A DNA stretch of 64,000 nt from Niallia circulans (GCF_003726095.1 NZ_CP026031.1:868001-932000), one strand, 5' to 3'. Shown: positions 17,518 through 27,950, counted from the first letter of the stretch. A program made the numbers and translations. The notes: generated from the sequence alone by a model not told the origin.

Positions 17518-17713
17518 TAATACTTTTGAAAGAAGAAAAGAAGAGATCTTTTACCAATAAATAGTGATCGATATAGATAGGCTAAGCCTTTTTGAACCAC
17601 AATACCTTTGCAAAAAGGTTAGGGCCAGCATTTTTACTCATAAATAGGAGAGAACACTATCTGAAGTTATTTATAAGAATATCCATAGAATAGAAGTTAG
17701 GATTGATGGGAAA

Positions 17714-17750
17714 CTCTCTCTATCCTAACTACAAGATAGGATAGAGAGAG
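17714..17750 (-). terminator. Strong hairpin ending the opp-like operon
   Basis: A perfect 14-bp stem (CTCTCTCTATCCTA with its complement) around a 9-base loop, 8 bp downstream of the binding-protein stop codon. The T-run on the minus strand is short (TTTCCC). Confidence 0.75.
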
Positions 17751-17757
17751 GAAATAG

Positions 17758-19560
17758 TTATTTTCCTTCGTGGTACTTTTTTAAATATTCTTTTACTTTA
17801 TCAGCATCAGCGTTTAACTCATTGCCAGTCTCTACTAATGGACTTACGGTCGAAACTGCTTTAATTTTATTGCCTTGATAATAGTTAATAAAGTCGTCTT
17901 GATTAATAGAATACAATACTGCTTTTCTTAAATCATCATTATTCGCTACTTCTCTATTTTTCGTATTGAATAATAAGTAGGTTACAGCGTTACTTTCTTG
18001 ACGTTGCAGAGTAAGCTTGCTATCTTCTTCCACTAAATTATATTTCGTTTCAGGTACTCCATTGAAAAGGTGAATTTCACCATTTCGTAAAGAAGAAAGG
18101 GCGCTATCAGCATCTGCTATAAAGCGTACTTGAACAGTAGAAATTTTCGGCTCAACATCTGTACCTTTTTGGTATGCTGGATTCTTTAAGAATACTGCTT
18201 CGTAATCATTTTTATAAGAAAGAATATAGGGGCCGCTAGCAAATAATGTATTATTATATTTGTCGCCTTCAGTTACTGTATTTTGATCCCCATAAGGAAT
18301 GTCTTTATTGATGTCAAAGGAAGCTACATCATACGTATTAATGCTTTCTACTTGTTTCTTAGAAACGATACCTGCCGATTGATGGGCTAAATAATTTAAA
18401 ACTTGTGGGAATGGCTCAGTAGTAATGACTTTAACTACTTGATACTTGCCTTCCTTATTATTTGCATCTTTTTTATCAGAGACTAATTCTGTAATTTCCT
18501 TGTCAAGATTTTTTTCTAGTGCGGCTTTTATGGTTGTGCCGCTTCCAGCTTCTTTCGCATTTAATTCTGCTAAATCTGTCACAAGCTCCGTTGTTTTAAT
18601 ATGTTCATGAAGGCTGTAAGTACGGTGATCCGGAACAGAATTTTTGTCTTTGGCGCGGTCAAGCGAGAAAATAACATCGTCTGCACCAACTCTTTCTCCA
18701 GTATCAACAGCTTTCTTGTCTTTGATTTGTGCAAAATTAATATCATCTCTTAGTAAGAAGTAATATTCAGAATTTCCATCAGCGATACTGTAATTATGAG
18801 ATAGAGATCCTTCCGAAGTGACTTGGTCATCATCTGTTAAATTAATTAAACGGACATACATATTTGTATTTAATGTATTAATAGATCCATCATTTCCTTT
18901 AATCGGATCAAGAGAAGTTAGTGTAGAAATAGCTTGTTGAACAATTAATGGATCTGTATTTCTTTTGGAAGTATCTTTAAAGTCAATTGTTTCCCAAGCG
19001 ATTGCTCTAGATTTTGCAAGTCGAACAGTTGCTGGATTCAAGACTTCTTTATTTACTCCTTGGGCTTTATAAGAAATGTATAAAGGAGCGATATAAGCTT
19101 TATCAAATACTAGTTTTTGTTCTAATTCCTTATATGTTTCTTTATATTCATCCGGTGATTGCGTACTTGCCTTATCAATTAAAGTATCAATTTCTTCATC
19201 TGCTAAAATACTATAATCTCCGCCTGTTTTAAAGAGGGAGCGTACTGCATAATCTGGGTTACCTGTTACAGTCGTCCAGCTAGATACCGCAACATCATAA
19301 TTTCCAGCATCTTGTTGTGCTTTGAAGCTCGCATAGTCTGGTTGAAGATTTAATTTAACGTCAAATCCATTTTTTATTAATTGATCTCTTAAAATATTGA
19401 TGTCAGACTCACTTGTGCTGCTGCCCAAGATTTCAATAGTAGGTTTGGCACTTGATTTCCCATCATTCCCTTTGTCTTCCTCAACACTTGATTTCGTATT
19501 GACACATCCTGCCGCGACTAAAACAAAGACAAGCAAAAAGGCTAATAAACTCTTTTTCAT
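17758..19560 (-). CDS. Peptide-type ABC transporter binding lipoprotein with circularly permuted domain order
   Basis: A 600-residue lipoprotein (signal peptide with VAAGC, Cys 19) of the SBP_bac_5 (OppA/DppA) family, which captures peptides outside the membrane. The order of parts is unusual. Residues 40-195 (TIEILGSSTSESDINILRDQL, YDVAVSSWTTVTGNPDY, DEEIDTLIDKAS, YKELEQKLVFDKAYIAPLY) match what is normally the C-terminal end. Residues 204-600 carry the normal N-terminal part (STLTSLDPI, YYFLLRDDINFA, ADDVIFSLDRA), then SGPYIL and finally LRKAVLYSINQDDFI, where the chain ends just before the segment placed at the N-terminus here. This is a circular permutation. It is last in an operon after two permease genes; AGGGGGA precedes the ATG. 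Confidence 0.85.
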   Translation of the reverse strand: MKKSLLAFLLVFVLVAAGCVNTKSSVEEDKGNDGKSSAKPTIEILGSSTSESDINILRDQLIKNGFDVKLNLQPDYASFKAQQDAGNYDVAVSSWTTVTGNPDYAVRSLFKTGGDYSILADEEIDTLIDKASTQSPDEYKETYKELEQKLVFDKAYIAPLYISYKAQGVNKEVLNPATVRLAKSRAIAWETIDFKDTSKRNTDPLIVQQAISTLTSLDPIKGNDGSINTLNTNMYVRLINLTDDDQVTSEGSLSHNYSIADGNSEYYFLLRDDINFAQIKDKKAVDTGERVGADDVIFSLDRAKDKNSVPDHRTYSLHEHIKTTELVTDLAELNAKEAGSGTTIKAALEKNLDKEITELVSDKKDANNKEGKYQVVKVITTEPFPQVLNYLAHQSAGIVSKKQVESINTYDVASFDINKDIPYGDQNTVTEGDKYNNTLFASGPYILSYKNDYEAVFLKNPAYQKGTDVEPKISTVQVRFIADADSALSSLRNGEIHLFNGVPETKYNLVEEDSKLTLQRQESNAVTYLLFNTKNREVANNDDLRKAVLYSINQDDFINYYQGNKIKAVSTVSPLVETGNELNADADKVKEYLKKYHEGK

Positions 19561-19590
19561 GCAAAATTCCCCCTAAATAATATGTTTTAA

Positions 19591-21105
19591 TTAATCTAAC
19601 TTAGGATCTAATGCATCTCGAAGACCGTCTCCCAAAAAATTGAAGGAAAGGACTAAGGCTATGATGCATAATCCAGGATAAATGGCAAGATAGGAATGGG
19701 ATTCAAGATAGGCACTTCCGATTTTTAGAATATTCCCCCATTCTGGAATATGCGGTTCAACCCCTAATCCAAGATAGCTTAAACTGCTTGTAGCTATCAC
19801 AGCACTGCCAATAGTAAGAGTTGACTTAACAATCATCGGTGCAAGCGAGTTTGGAACTGCGTGCCTAAACAAGATGGTAAAATTATTTGCTCCCAATGCT
19901 CTTGCAGATTCAATATATTCGAGATTCGTAATCATGAGAATATTTGCTCTCATCGTTCGCGCATATGTTGGGATAGAGCCAACACTTAAAGCGATAATGA
20001 GGGTGATTGTATTCGAACCGAATGCGGCAATAATGACAATTGCAAGTAAAATACCAGGAATAGCATACAATATATCCAATAGCCTCATGATTACGTTATC
20101 TGCTCGATTACCATAATAACCAGCTAAGGCACCTAAGAACCCACCGATAAATAATGGAATAATAGTAGAAAGAAACCCTACAGTTAATGAAATTCTTGCT
20201 CCGAAAATAATTCTAGAAAAAAGGTCTCTACCAAAATCATCTGTACCTAAAGGATAGGCAAGACTGGGTGTCTGAAGGATGGCAGCGTAATTATTCTCCA
20301 TTGCCATATCTTTATCGAATGTTAGATAACTGCATATAGATAAAGCAAACAGAAAAATAATAAAGAATAGGCCAAGCATGGCAGAAGCATTGTTGGTTAT
20401 TTTCCTCCACGTTGTATTCCATCCAGCTTTCCCAGACAGTTTTTCTTTTCTTAAATCACGCAAGAAATTTATTCCTAAAAAAAGGGCAAATAAGTTCCCT
20501 GATAGTCCAGTAAGGAACAAGATTATTGAAAGTACAATAATTTTTGTAGCGTTTAAAGTACTTCTGTCTTTTTTGGATAGAAAATAAAAGACGTAAAGAT
20601 AAAAAAAAGAAATCGCAATGAGAATATACATGCCTAGTAAAAACGTGTCTGCTACATATGGTTTAAACAAATTTAAAGCAGAAACAGCAATCACAAAAAA
20701 CTGTGTTAATAGCATGTAAACAGCAAATATATAGTCAATTGATTTTTTTTCTTTAATCAGTAAAAGTCCAGATGAAGCAGTAAATACATTTCCAAACAGT
20801 ACACTTAATAACTGAATATATCCCCATTTTCTTGTTGATTTTTGAATAGAGCCAAACTGCTTCAGGTTTTGTTTAATCTTCCATGTAATCAATACCTGTA
20901 TAATCGATACGAATAGATAGGCAGCAAATGCACTAAAGAAAAATGGCTTAATCGCAGCCGATGAATAATCAAAGCCATTGATTAAGAAAATGACGGTCAG
21001 AATAAGAGAAACGATTAAGGAAAAAACTGCTTGTGAATATTCTAAAGATACTTTCTGTGCTTGTTTTCTTCGGTAATGTGGTGTATCTACCGTATTATTG
21101 GACAT
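19591..21105 (-). CDS. OppC-like ABC permease with long N-terminal membrane extension
   Basis: A 504-residue permease. The core from about residue 228 is a standard OppC/DppC subunit (LGTDDFGRDLFSRIIFGARISL, the EAA-type coupling loop EYIESARALGANNFTILFRHAVPNS, and SYLGLGVEPHIPEWG). The first 225 residues are not part of the usual family: they add about six hydrophobic segments in three groups (25-80, 95-145, 155-215) separated by basic loops. OppC proteins are normally near 300 residues. It lies between the OppB-like gene (13 bp upstream) and the binding-protein gene. Confidence 0.88.
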   Translation of the reverse strand: MSNNTVDTPHYRRKQAQKVSLEYSQAVFSLIVSLILTVIFLINGFDYSSAAIKPFFFSAFAAYLFVSIIQVLITWKIKQNLKQFGSIQKSTRKWGYIQLLSVLFGNVFTASSGLLLIKEKKSIDYIFAVYMLLTQFFVIAVSALNLFKPYVADTFLLGMYILIAISFFYLYVFYFLSKKDRSTLNATKIIVLSIILFLTGLSGNLFALFLGINFLRDLRKEKLSGKAGWNTTWRKITNNASAMLGLFFIIFLFALSICSYLTFDKDMAMENNYAAILQTPSLAYPLGTDDFGRDLFSRIIFGARISLTVGFLSTIIPLFIGGFLGALAGYYGNRADNVIMRLLDILYAIPGILLAIVIIAAFGSNTITLIIALSVGSIPTYARTMRANILMITNLEYIESARALGANNFTILFRHAVPNSLAPMIVKSTLTIGSAVIATSSLSYLGLGVEPHIPEWGNILKIGSAYLESHSYLAIYPGLCIIALVLSFNFLGDGLRDALDPKLD

Positions 21106-21118
21106 CGTAACACCTGCT

Positions 21119-22579
21119 TTAATATTGTTTCATTTTCGTACGTATACGTGGGTCAAAGAATGCATACAATACGTCAATTAATAAATTTACTAGGGAAATC
21201 GTTATGGCAATATAAACCACTCCCCCCAAAATGCTCGGAATATCAGGTATAAATTGCTTGTCAACAATAAAGCTTCCTATTCCGCTAATATTAAAAACTT
21301 TCTCTGTCACAGCTGCTCCACCAAGCATTCCGCCAAACAATAGACCGATAACAGTAATGACGGGAATCATGGCATTAGTGACAGCGTGCCTCCATATTAC
21401 AGTTGACTTACTTAAGCCCTTTGCCTTTGCCGTAATAATGTAATCTTCATTAATGATTTCAAGTGTAGAAGAACGCATCATCCTGGCAATAGAAGCAGTA
21501 AGACCTGTTCCAAGAACGACTGCAGGCATGATAATGGAAATCCAATTATCAGGTACGTATGTAGCTGGAAACCATTTTAATTTAATCGAAAAATTAAGAA
21601 TAAAGATTAACCCTTGCCAAAAATTTGGAATAGATAAACCGATTAAAGCAATAAACATAAAACTATAATCAAAAATAGAGTTAGGTTTAGTTGCTGAAAT
21701 AATGCCTATAGGAATCGCAATAAGGATTGCCATAATAAGCGATATAAAAGCAAGTGTAAATGTGATTGGAAACTTTCTTGCAATACTGTTTACGACTTCC
21801 TCATTTCCTGTGTAGGAATTACCTAAATCAAAGGTGAAAATTCCTTTAAAGGCTTGTATCAATTGGTGAAAATAAGACTGATCAAGACCATAGATATGAT
21901 TAAAGTTGGCAATCTGATCTTTCGTTGCTGTTTCCCCAAGGATATTAACTGCCGGATCAAATGGTGAAAAATATAAAATAGTAAAGACAAGAAGTGTTAC
22001 GCCAAAAATGACGAAAATGCTCATTATTAATCGCTCTAGGATGAACTTTAGATAGGGATTGATACAGATCAGCAAAAATACATACATCAGTAAACCAGGT
22101 AAAAACAAAAGGGAAATTATCTTTTTGTTTGTAATGAAAGCTAGGAAGGTTTCTGAAAAGGTTACCTTCTTGTTTCCTAACGCAAGCATTTTTTCCTTGC
22201 TTCTTTCCATTATGTCCGTTTGAAATTGCTCATTTGCCCATTTTCTCGCTACTTTATCTAGTTCAGAGGGTGTATGTGCTTGATTGAAAAATTGTATCTT
22301 CTTTTCTAGTTGTAAGCGAAATTTTTTATGTAAGCTTTCCCAATGCCCCTCTTTACGTAATTGCTCTTCTATTTCTTCTATAAATTTTTTTGAAGGATCA
22401 TTCTGTTTCTTGAACAAATACAGGAACAAGGCGAAGAGTGTGACAGGCAAGCCCAAAATATAGATTGCCCAGCGATAATCAGGTCTTTTTTGAAGCTTAA
22501 TAAAGCTTTCTTGTACAAGAATACGGACTGATCTAGTACGATTTTTGACTTTGCTGCTTTTTACATGAACAGGTTCCAA
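21119..22579 (-). CDS. OppB-like ABC permease with N-terminal extension
   Basis: A 486-residue permease. From about residue 176 it is a normal OppB/DppB subunit (ERLIMSIFVIFGVTLLVF, IYGLDQSYFHQ, and the coupling loop EDYIITAKAKGLSKSTVIWRHAVTNA). The added 175 residues hold one membrane segment (about 37-56), a charged, probably helical cytoplasmic region (60-145) and a second hydrophobic hairpin (153-175). OppB is usually about 310 residues. The start is TTG with GGGGGG upstream. First gene of the operon, divergent from the fused ATPase gene. Confidence 0.88.
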   Translation of the reverse strand: MEPVHVKSSKVKNRTRSVRILVQESFIKLQKRPDYRWAIYILGLPVTLFALFLYLFKKQNDPSKKFIEEIEEQLRKEGHWESLHKKFRLQLEKKIQFFNQAHTPSELDKVARKWANEQFQTDIMERSKEKMLALGNKKVTFSETFLAFITNKKIISLLFLPGLLMYVFLLICINPYLKFILERLIMSIFVIFGVTLLVFTILYFSPFDPAVNILGETATKDQIANFNHIYGLDQSYFHQLIQAFKGIFTFDLGNSYTGNEEVVNSIARKFPITFTLAFISLIMAILIAIPIGIISATKPNSIFDYSFMFIALIGLSIPNFWQGLIFILNFSIKLKWFPATYVPDNWISIIMPAVVLGTGLTASIARMMRSSTLEIINEDYIITAKAKGLSKSTVIWRHAVTNAMIPVITVIGLLFGGMLGGAAVTEKVFNISGIGSFIVDKQFIPDIPSILGGVVYIAITISLVNLLIDVLYAFFDPRIRTKMKQY

Positions 22580-22714
22580 AATATTGTTTCCCCCCTTTTT
22601 CTTTAAATTGCATTATTCCGACCTGTATAGTATATTTTATTTGTAGATATCAGAAAAATCAATACATAGTTTGAAAGAAAAAGAGAAATAAGAAAAAAGA
22701 TAGTGGGGGAGATT
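22580..22714. promoter_or_regulatory. Divergent promoter region of the ABC transporter
   Basis: The 135 bp between the divergent OppB-like and ATPase genes must hold both promoters. AT-rich segments such as TATAGTATATT near 22626 could be -10 regions. No clear operator was found. Sharing this region would couple expression of the ATPase to the membrane and binding subunits. Confidence 0.45.
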
Positions 22715-24445
22715 ATGGAAGTAGTATTAAAGGTTGATAATCTGAGAGTCTCATTTACTTCAAATGAACAAGAGCTTGAAGCGGTAAGGGGAGTTAGTTT
22801 TGATATTAAAAAAGGAGAGACATTAGGTATAGTTGGGGAGTCCGGTAGTGGAAAGAGCGTAACAGCTCGTTCTATTATGCGACTACTACCATCCCCGTCA
22901 TCTCACTTGAAAAGTGGCGATATAACATTTTTGGGAGAAAATCTAGCAGAAAAAACGGAAAAGGAAATGGAAGGAATTCGCGGGAAGGATATTGGAATGA
23001 TATTTCAAGATCCAATGACTTCTTTAAATCCTACGATTAAAGTTGGGAAGCAAATTGCAGAAGGGATTTCTAAGCATCAACGTCTGTCAAAATCACAAGC
23101 GAAAAATCAGGCGATGGAATTACTGCGGCTTGTTGGCATAAGGCATCCCGAAGAAAGATTTAATCAGTATCCACATGAATTTTCAGGTGGAATGAGGCAA
23201 AGAGTAGTAATCGCAATGGCATTGGCTTGCCGTCCAACTTTACTTATTGCAGATGAGCCAACTACGGCATTAGATGTTACTATTCAGGCTCAAATTCTTG
23301 CTTTAATGAAGGAGATGCAGCAACGATTTGGCACTTCTATCATTCTAATTACACACGATCTCGGTGTAGTGGCAGGAATGTGTGATCGTGTAGTAGTGAT
23401 GAAAGAAGGAGAAATAGTAGAGACTGGCACAACAGAGGACATATTTGAGCAGCCAAAGCATGTCTATACAAAAAAGCTGTTAAATGCTTTACCAAGACTT
23501 GATGAGAAAAAGAAGGTGAAACGAAAAGTCAGTATAACTTCAGAAGCCCTTGTTCACCCAATCCTTGAGGTTAATTCATTAAACAAGCATTTTGATCTTG
23601 GCAAGGGGAAGATAGTAAAAGCAGTAGATGACATTAGTTTTCATATCCAGGCTGGTGAAACATTAGGGCTTGTAGGAGAATCAGGATCTGGTAAATCAAC
23701 GACAGGAAGATCGATTTTACGCTTGCATGAGCCAACTAGCGGCGAAACCCTATTTCAGGGAATTCCTGTTAATCGACTAACTAAGAAAGAGTTGAAAATG
23801 CTTCGACGTCATATGCAAATTATTTTTCAAGATCCTTATGCAAGTCTTAATCCAAGGTTTAAAGTGCTTGATATTATTGGCCAGGCGCTAGATATCCATC
23901 AGCTATATAAAGATCCTCAACTCCGTTTAAAAAGGGTAGAAGAGTTATTAGAACTGGTAGGATTGGAAGCAAGTCACGCTTACCGTTATCCACATGAATT
24001 TTCAGGCGGACAAAGGCAAAGAATTGGCATTGCAAGAGCACTGGCAGTGGAGCCATCTTTCATCGTTTGTGATGAACCGTTATCTGCGTTGGATGTATCT
24101 ATTCAAGCACAGATAGTAAAGCTTCTAGAAGAACTGCAACAAAAACTGGGTCTTACGTATTTATTTATTGCTCATGACTTAGCTATGGTGAAACATATTT
24201 GTGACAGAGTTGCCGTCATGTATGCGGGGAAAATAGTAGAAATTGCCGAAAGCGAAGAACTTTATTCCAATCCTTTACACGATTATACAAAGGCATTACT
24301 TTCCGTCATCCCAATCCCTGACCCTAAGATAGAGAAAAATAAGAAGATAATGAATCCAATAGATAATCCACAAATAAAATATGAGGTGGAGAATACACAA
24401 CTTAAAGAGGTCTCAACTGGACATTGGGTAGCGATGCCTGTTTAG
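22715..24445 (+). CDS. Fused peptide-type ABC transporter ATPase (OppD-OppF in one chain)
   Basis: A 576-residue protein with two complete ABC ATPase halves. Half one has GESGSGKSV (near residue 40), FSGGMRQRV and [13 protein letters not shown]. Half two has GESGSGKST (near 320), FSGGQRQRI and [13 protein letters not shown]. The OppD/DppD-type and OppF/DppF-type sequences appear in that order, as in YejF or GsiA. ATG 22715 suits the ribosome binding site GGGGGAGA, while GTG 22703 overlaps it. It is divergent from the permuted binding protein and extended permeases, and is the only ATPase nearby, so it should power them. Confidence 0.92.
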   Translation: MEVVLKVDNLRVSFTSNEQELEAVRGVSFDIKKGETLGIVGESGSGKSVTARSIMRLLPSPSSHLKSGDITFLGENLAEKTEKEMEGIRGKDIGMIFQDPMTSLNPTIKVGKQIAEGISKHQRLSKSQAKNQAMELLRLVGIRHPEERFNQYPHEFSGGMRQRVVIAMALACRPTLLIADEPTTALDVTIQAQILALMKEMQQRFGTSIILITHDLGVVAGMCDRVVVMKEGEIVETGTTEDIFEQPKHVYTKKLLNALPRLDEKKKVKRKVSITSEALVHPILEVNSLNKHFDLGKGKIVKAVDDISFHIQAGETLGLVGESGSGKSTTGRSILRLHEPTSGETLFQGIPVNRLTKKELKMLRRHMQIIFQDPYASLNPRFKVLDIIGQALDIHQLYKDPQLRLKRVEELLELVGLEASHAYRYPHEFSGGQRQRIGIARALAVEPSFIVCDEPLSALDVSIQAQIVKLLEELQQKLGLTYLFIAHDLAMVKHICDRVAVMYAGKIVEIAESEELYSNPLHDYTKALLSVIPIPDPKIEKNKKIMNPIDNPQIKYEVENTQLKEVSTGHWVAMPV

Positions 24446-24699
24446 CATTGCTGCTCTGATAGGAAAATTCATAATATTATACACTTGATGTACTCCTAAT
24501 TCATTAGATAGCTTTCATAATTTTGATTAAAAAAAATAATCCATAAAGGTAATAGACGTTTTTGTTACATTATAATTTCGCAAACTCTTCTAACTATAAA
24601 GGACAGTTTACCTAAACAAAAGATAGAACTTAAAAACATTTAGAAAAAATGGTATTCTTAATAAGTGATATAAATTCTTTAGAAGAAGGTTGAAAAGTA

Positions 24700-25485
24700 G
24701 TGAGAATAGGATTTTTTGATTCTGGGATTGGTGGAATGAGTGTTCTTCACCAAGCAGTGCGGTTGCTTCCAAATGAAGATTACATATTTTATGCAGATAC
24801 CTTACATGTTCCGTATGGTGAAAAATCAAAAGAAGAAGTACGAGATTATATTTTTAGTGCAGCAGATTTTTTAGCTGATCAAGGTATTAAAGCATTAGTG
24901 ATTGCCTGTAATACGGCAACTAGTATCGCTGTAGACGATCTTCGCCAGAAATATGATTTTCCTATTTTGGGAATTGAACCTGCAGTAAAACCAGCAATTC
25001 AAAGCTGTGAAGGGAAACAAAAAAAGGTATTAGTATTGGCAACTAATTTGACTCTAAAGGAAGAAAAGTTTCATAATCTTGTCAGAAGTTTGGACCAGCA
25101 TGATATTGTGGATAGTTTAGCTCTTCCAGGTCTTGTCCAATTTGCTGAGAACTTTGAATTCAGGGAAGAGAAAGTAATCCCTTATTTAGAAGAACAATTG
25201 GCTTCGTTTGATCTTAGGAAATATGGAACAATAGTGCTTGGATGTACCCATTTCCCATATTTCGAAAACAGCCTAAGAGCAATATTCCCTGGGAATACGA
25301 ATATCATTTCTGGAAGTATTGGAACGGCAAAGAACCTGAAAAGAACTCTTGAAGAAAAGAATCTAATTAATATAGAGGGAACTGGCGATATTACATTTTT
25401 CCAATCAGATATTAAGATAGAAGCTCAAGAAACATTAGCAAAGTATAAAAAATTATTAGGAATATTAGATAAAGTAATATCTTGA
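24700..25485 (+). CDS. murI: Glutamate racemase
   Basis: Converts L-glutamate to D-glutamate for peptidoglycan. The 261 residues show FDSGIGGMSV at the start, the first catalytic cysteine in ACNTAT (Cys 70) and the second in LGCTHFPYF (Cys 182). Start is GTG with AGAAGG upstream. Bacilli often have two such enzymes (RacE and YrpC in B. subtilis); which one this is cannot be told. It lies 250 bp after the ABC ATPase gene on the same strand, and a terminator follows. Confidence 0.9.
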   Translation: MRIGFFDSGIGGMSVLHQAVRLLPNEDYIFYADTLHVPYGEKSKEEVRDYIFSAADFLADQGIKALVIACNTATSIAVDDLRQKYDFPILGIEPAVKPAIQSCEGKQKKVLVLATNLTLKEEKFHNLVRSLDQHDIVDSLALPGLVQFAENFEFREEKVIPYLEEQLASFDLRKYGTIVLGCTHFPYFENSLRAIFPGNTNIISGSIGTAKNLKRTLEEKNLINIEGTGDITFFQSDIKIEAQETLAKYKKLLGILDKVIS

Positions 25486-25544
25486 TGCATTTCGAAGGTT
25501 GTCTTTATTAATTTAGTCAACATAATAGGGTAAGGTAAATAGAG

Positions 25545-25580
25545 AGGTAAGCCTGTTTATTCGGCTTACCTTTAATCTTG
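25545..25580. terminator. Terminator between convergent racemase and MFS genes
   Basis: AGGTAAGCC pairs perfectly with GGCTTACCT around a 9-base loop, then TTAATCTT. Usable from both sides. Confidence 0.75.
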
Positions 25581-25592
25581 TAGTTATTTTTG

Positions 25593-26837
25593 CTAGTTTT
25601 CTTTTTGCGTAATTTTATTAGGTTCAGGGAGGAATATGTTTAAGATGGCTGCTCCTACTAGGATTATAATGGAAAAATAAAAAGAAATAGTATAACTACC
25701 TGTTTCATTATAAAAGAAGCCTGGTAAATAAGCGCCCAATGCTGATCCTATTTGATGACTAAGAAATAGCCACCCTAAAATGAATCCAATGGAATATTCC
25801 TCAAAATACTGCGTTGCCAGCAATTGCGTTGGAGCAACAGTAGCAAAGTCGACCAATCCAAAGATTACTGCAAAAATAAGTAATAAAGTGGAATTGTGAC
25901 TAGACAAGAGAATCGCAATAGATAATGCCCTTATTCCATATAAAAGGAATAACATTTTGCGACTGCTCCAGCGGTCAGCAATTATACCTGATAGTAAGAT
26001 ACCAATAATATTAAACCCAGCCAGTATACTTACGGCAGCACTAGTAACACTTGTTGAAAAACCATGATCATGCGAAAATGGTATAAGATGTGTATCCATT
26101 AATCCTGTGGTAGTAAAACCACAGATCGCAAAAGGTAAAATTAAAAACCAAAACTGTCTTTTTAGAAAGACATTCCATATGGAAGTGTTTGTATCTAGAG
26201 TCTTTTTTGGAACTGAATCGTCTTCGGCAATTTCGCCGCCAATAGGAACTAACCCTTTCTCTTTAGGATGATTTCGTAAAAATAAAAGGACGATAGGAAA
26301 GACAAAAAGCACTAAAAAGGCGCCTAAGATAACAACGGTCATTTTCCAATTTAGTAAGTGGATCAGCAAAAGGGATCCAGGGACGAGAAGCATTTGTCCC
26401 GCACCAAAGCCAGCCTCCATAATTCCAAACGCTAGTCCACGTTTTTCATTAAACCAATTGGTTACAACTACTGTTGCAGCTACATTAGAGGCTCCTCCCA
26501 CACCGAGAGAAACCATAATTCCATAGAGAAAGAATAACTGCCAGGGATGTGTTACAAAAGCCGTGAGAAAAATACTTATACCTACTAAGAAAGTGCTAAA
26601 AGATAAAATGAGCCGAGCCCCCAATTTATCTACTAGTCTCCCAATAAGTGGTTGAGACAGTCCATAGATGACAAAACTCAACGTGGAGATAAGTGAAATG
26701 GTTCCTCTATTCATGGAAAATTCTGTTTCCCACGGCTCAACAAAAGCTCCAAATGAAAGACGAACACCTTGGACGGCTAGAAAAGTCAAAAATGTAACAA
26801 AAACAATAATCCATGCGTAATGAAATGTTCTTTTCAT
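25593..26837 (-). CDS. MFS transporter (monocarboxylate/oxalate-type group)
   Basis: A 414-residue major facilitator with twelve hydrophobic segments. [13 protein letters not shown] between TM2 and TM3 is the MFS motif, and [25 protein letters not shown] is typical of the OxlT/MCT-like branch. The substrate is not predictable. GAGGGG precedes the ATG. It lies 23 bp downstream of a MarR-GNAT fusion gene in the same direction, so the two are probably one operon. Confidence 0.85.
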   Translation of the reverse strand: MKRTFHYAWIIVFVTFLTFLAVQGVRLSFGAFVEPWETEFSMNRGTISLISTLSFVIYGLSQPLIGRLVDKLGARLILSFSTFLVGISIFLTAFVTHPWQLFFLYGIMVSLGVGGASNVAATVVVTNWFNEKRGLAFGIMEAGFGAGQMLLVPGSLLLIHLLNWKMTVVILGAFLVLFVFPIVLLFLRNHPKEKGLVPIGGEIAEDDSVPKKTLDTNTSIWNVFLKRQFWFLILPFAICGFTTTGLMDTHLIPFSHDHGFSTSVTSAAVSILAGFNIIGILLSGIIADRWSSRKMLFLLYGIRALSIAILLSSHNSTLLLIFAVIFGLVDFATVAPTQLLATQYFEEYSIGFILGWLFLSHQIGSALGAYLPGFFYNETGSYTISFYFSIIILVGAAILNIFLPEPNKITQKEN

Positions 26838-26860
26838 ATTTACCCCTCAAATAATAGTAA

Positions 26861-27787
26861 TTAGCTTTTTTTTAGATCTAAATCCCAGCGTTCTTCTATT
26901 AAATCGGCTCCCCACAAAGATTTTTCCTCTTGTATTTCCGTTATTTCAAACCCAAATTTTTTATATAGTGGTCTAGCTGTAACCATTTCACTAACAGTCC
27001 AAAGAAAAATTTGCTCATAATCATGTTCTTTACAATATTGGATAAGAGCGTTAATAAGTTGAGTACCGATTCCTTTTTTGTGAAAGGATGGATTTACTAA
27101 GAACCATCTTAACTGTCCTATGTTATTGCCATCATTCACTAAGCCAATACAGCCTGCAAATTCGCGATTTATTTCTGCAATCCAGATTCTTTCGATATCA
27201 GCACGAAATGTCTCCTCCAGATAGGCTAAAAAACTGTTATCCCATTTATGGACCTGATTATAAAATAACCATTGATGTTTAATCATGTTGTTAATATCTT
27301 CTAAAGTATAATAACTTCTAATAGAAACGGTCTCCTCGTTTTTTTCGTTAAATGAGGCAGAAAGAATTTCTTGGATTGTACACATGGAGGCTATTAGCTT
27401 TTGCTGCTGCTCAGAATTCAAAGATTCACGTATGTATTCTACTTGCTGATTAGCTTTTTTCTCCAACTCTTTGTAAATCAATTCCCCATGATTGGTAACA
27501 TATAAAAGATGATTACGGCCATCATCTTTACACTTTTGCTTATAAACCATTTTCTCTTTTTCGAATTTTTTGACAATTCTACTTACATAACCGCCATCTA
27601 AATCTAATCTTTCTTGAATATTTTTGGCTGTACAATTTTCTGTGTTATAAATTTCAAAGAGAATACGAGTTTCTGTTAATGAAAAAGGGCTATTATAAAT
27701 ATGTTCATTTAGAAAGCCCAACACATCTGTGTAAAACCTATTGAATTTTCTGAATTCAAACCCAAACTTACTCTGCACATCTATCAT
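26861..27787 (-). CDS. MarR-type regulator fused to a GNAT acetyltransferase
   Basis: Residues 1-145 form a MarR winged helix (SLTETRILFEIYNT, LDLDGGYVSRIVKKFEKEKMV). From about 155 on is a GNAT domain with the acetyl-CoA loop (FHKKGIGTQLINALIQYC) and ARPLYKKFGFEI. Such two-domain proteins occur widely in Firmicutes and Proteobacteria; the ligand is unknown. ATG 27787 is better placed from GAGGTG than the GTG at 27796. It precedes the MFS gene and is its likely regulator. Confidence 0.88.
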   Translation of the reverse strand: MIDVQSKFGFEFRKFNRFYTDVLGFLNEHIYNSPFSLTETRILFEIYNTENCTAKNIQERLDLDGGYVSRIVKKFEKEKMVYKQKCKDDGRNHLLYVTNHGELIYKELEKKANQQVEYIRESLNSEQQQKLIASMCTIQEILSASFNEKNEETVSIRSYYTLEDINNMIKHQWLFYNQVHKWDNSFLAYLEETFRADIERIWIAEINREFAGCIGLVNDGNNIGQLRWFLVNPSFHKKGIGTQLINALIQYCKEHDYEQIFLWTVSEMVTARPLYKKFGFEITEIQEEKSLWGADLIEERWDLDLKKS

Positions 27788-27915
27788 TTTTAACACCTCA
27801 ATTAATAGTATAATGTCATTATTTTCTTATTCTAGTCAAAATACTTGCTGAAGTCAACTATTTATTGAGCGTTATTTTTTAAAAGATAAATAGGTTAGTT
27901 TGCATGTAAAGTAGG

Positions 27916-27950
27916 AAAAAACGTTCCTGCTGGGATAGGAACGTTTTTGT
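27916..27950. terminator. Bidirectional terminator
   Basis: AAAAACGTTCCT pairs perfectly (12 bp) with AGGAACGTTTTT around a 9-base loop. It ends the threonine synthase-like gene on the minus strand; a T-run follows on either strand. Confidence 0.8.
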
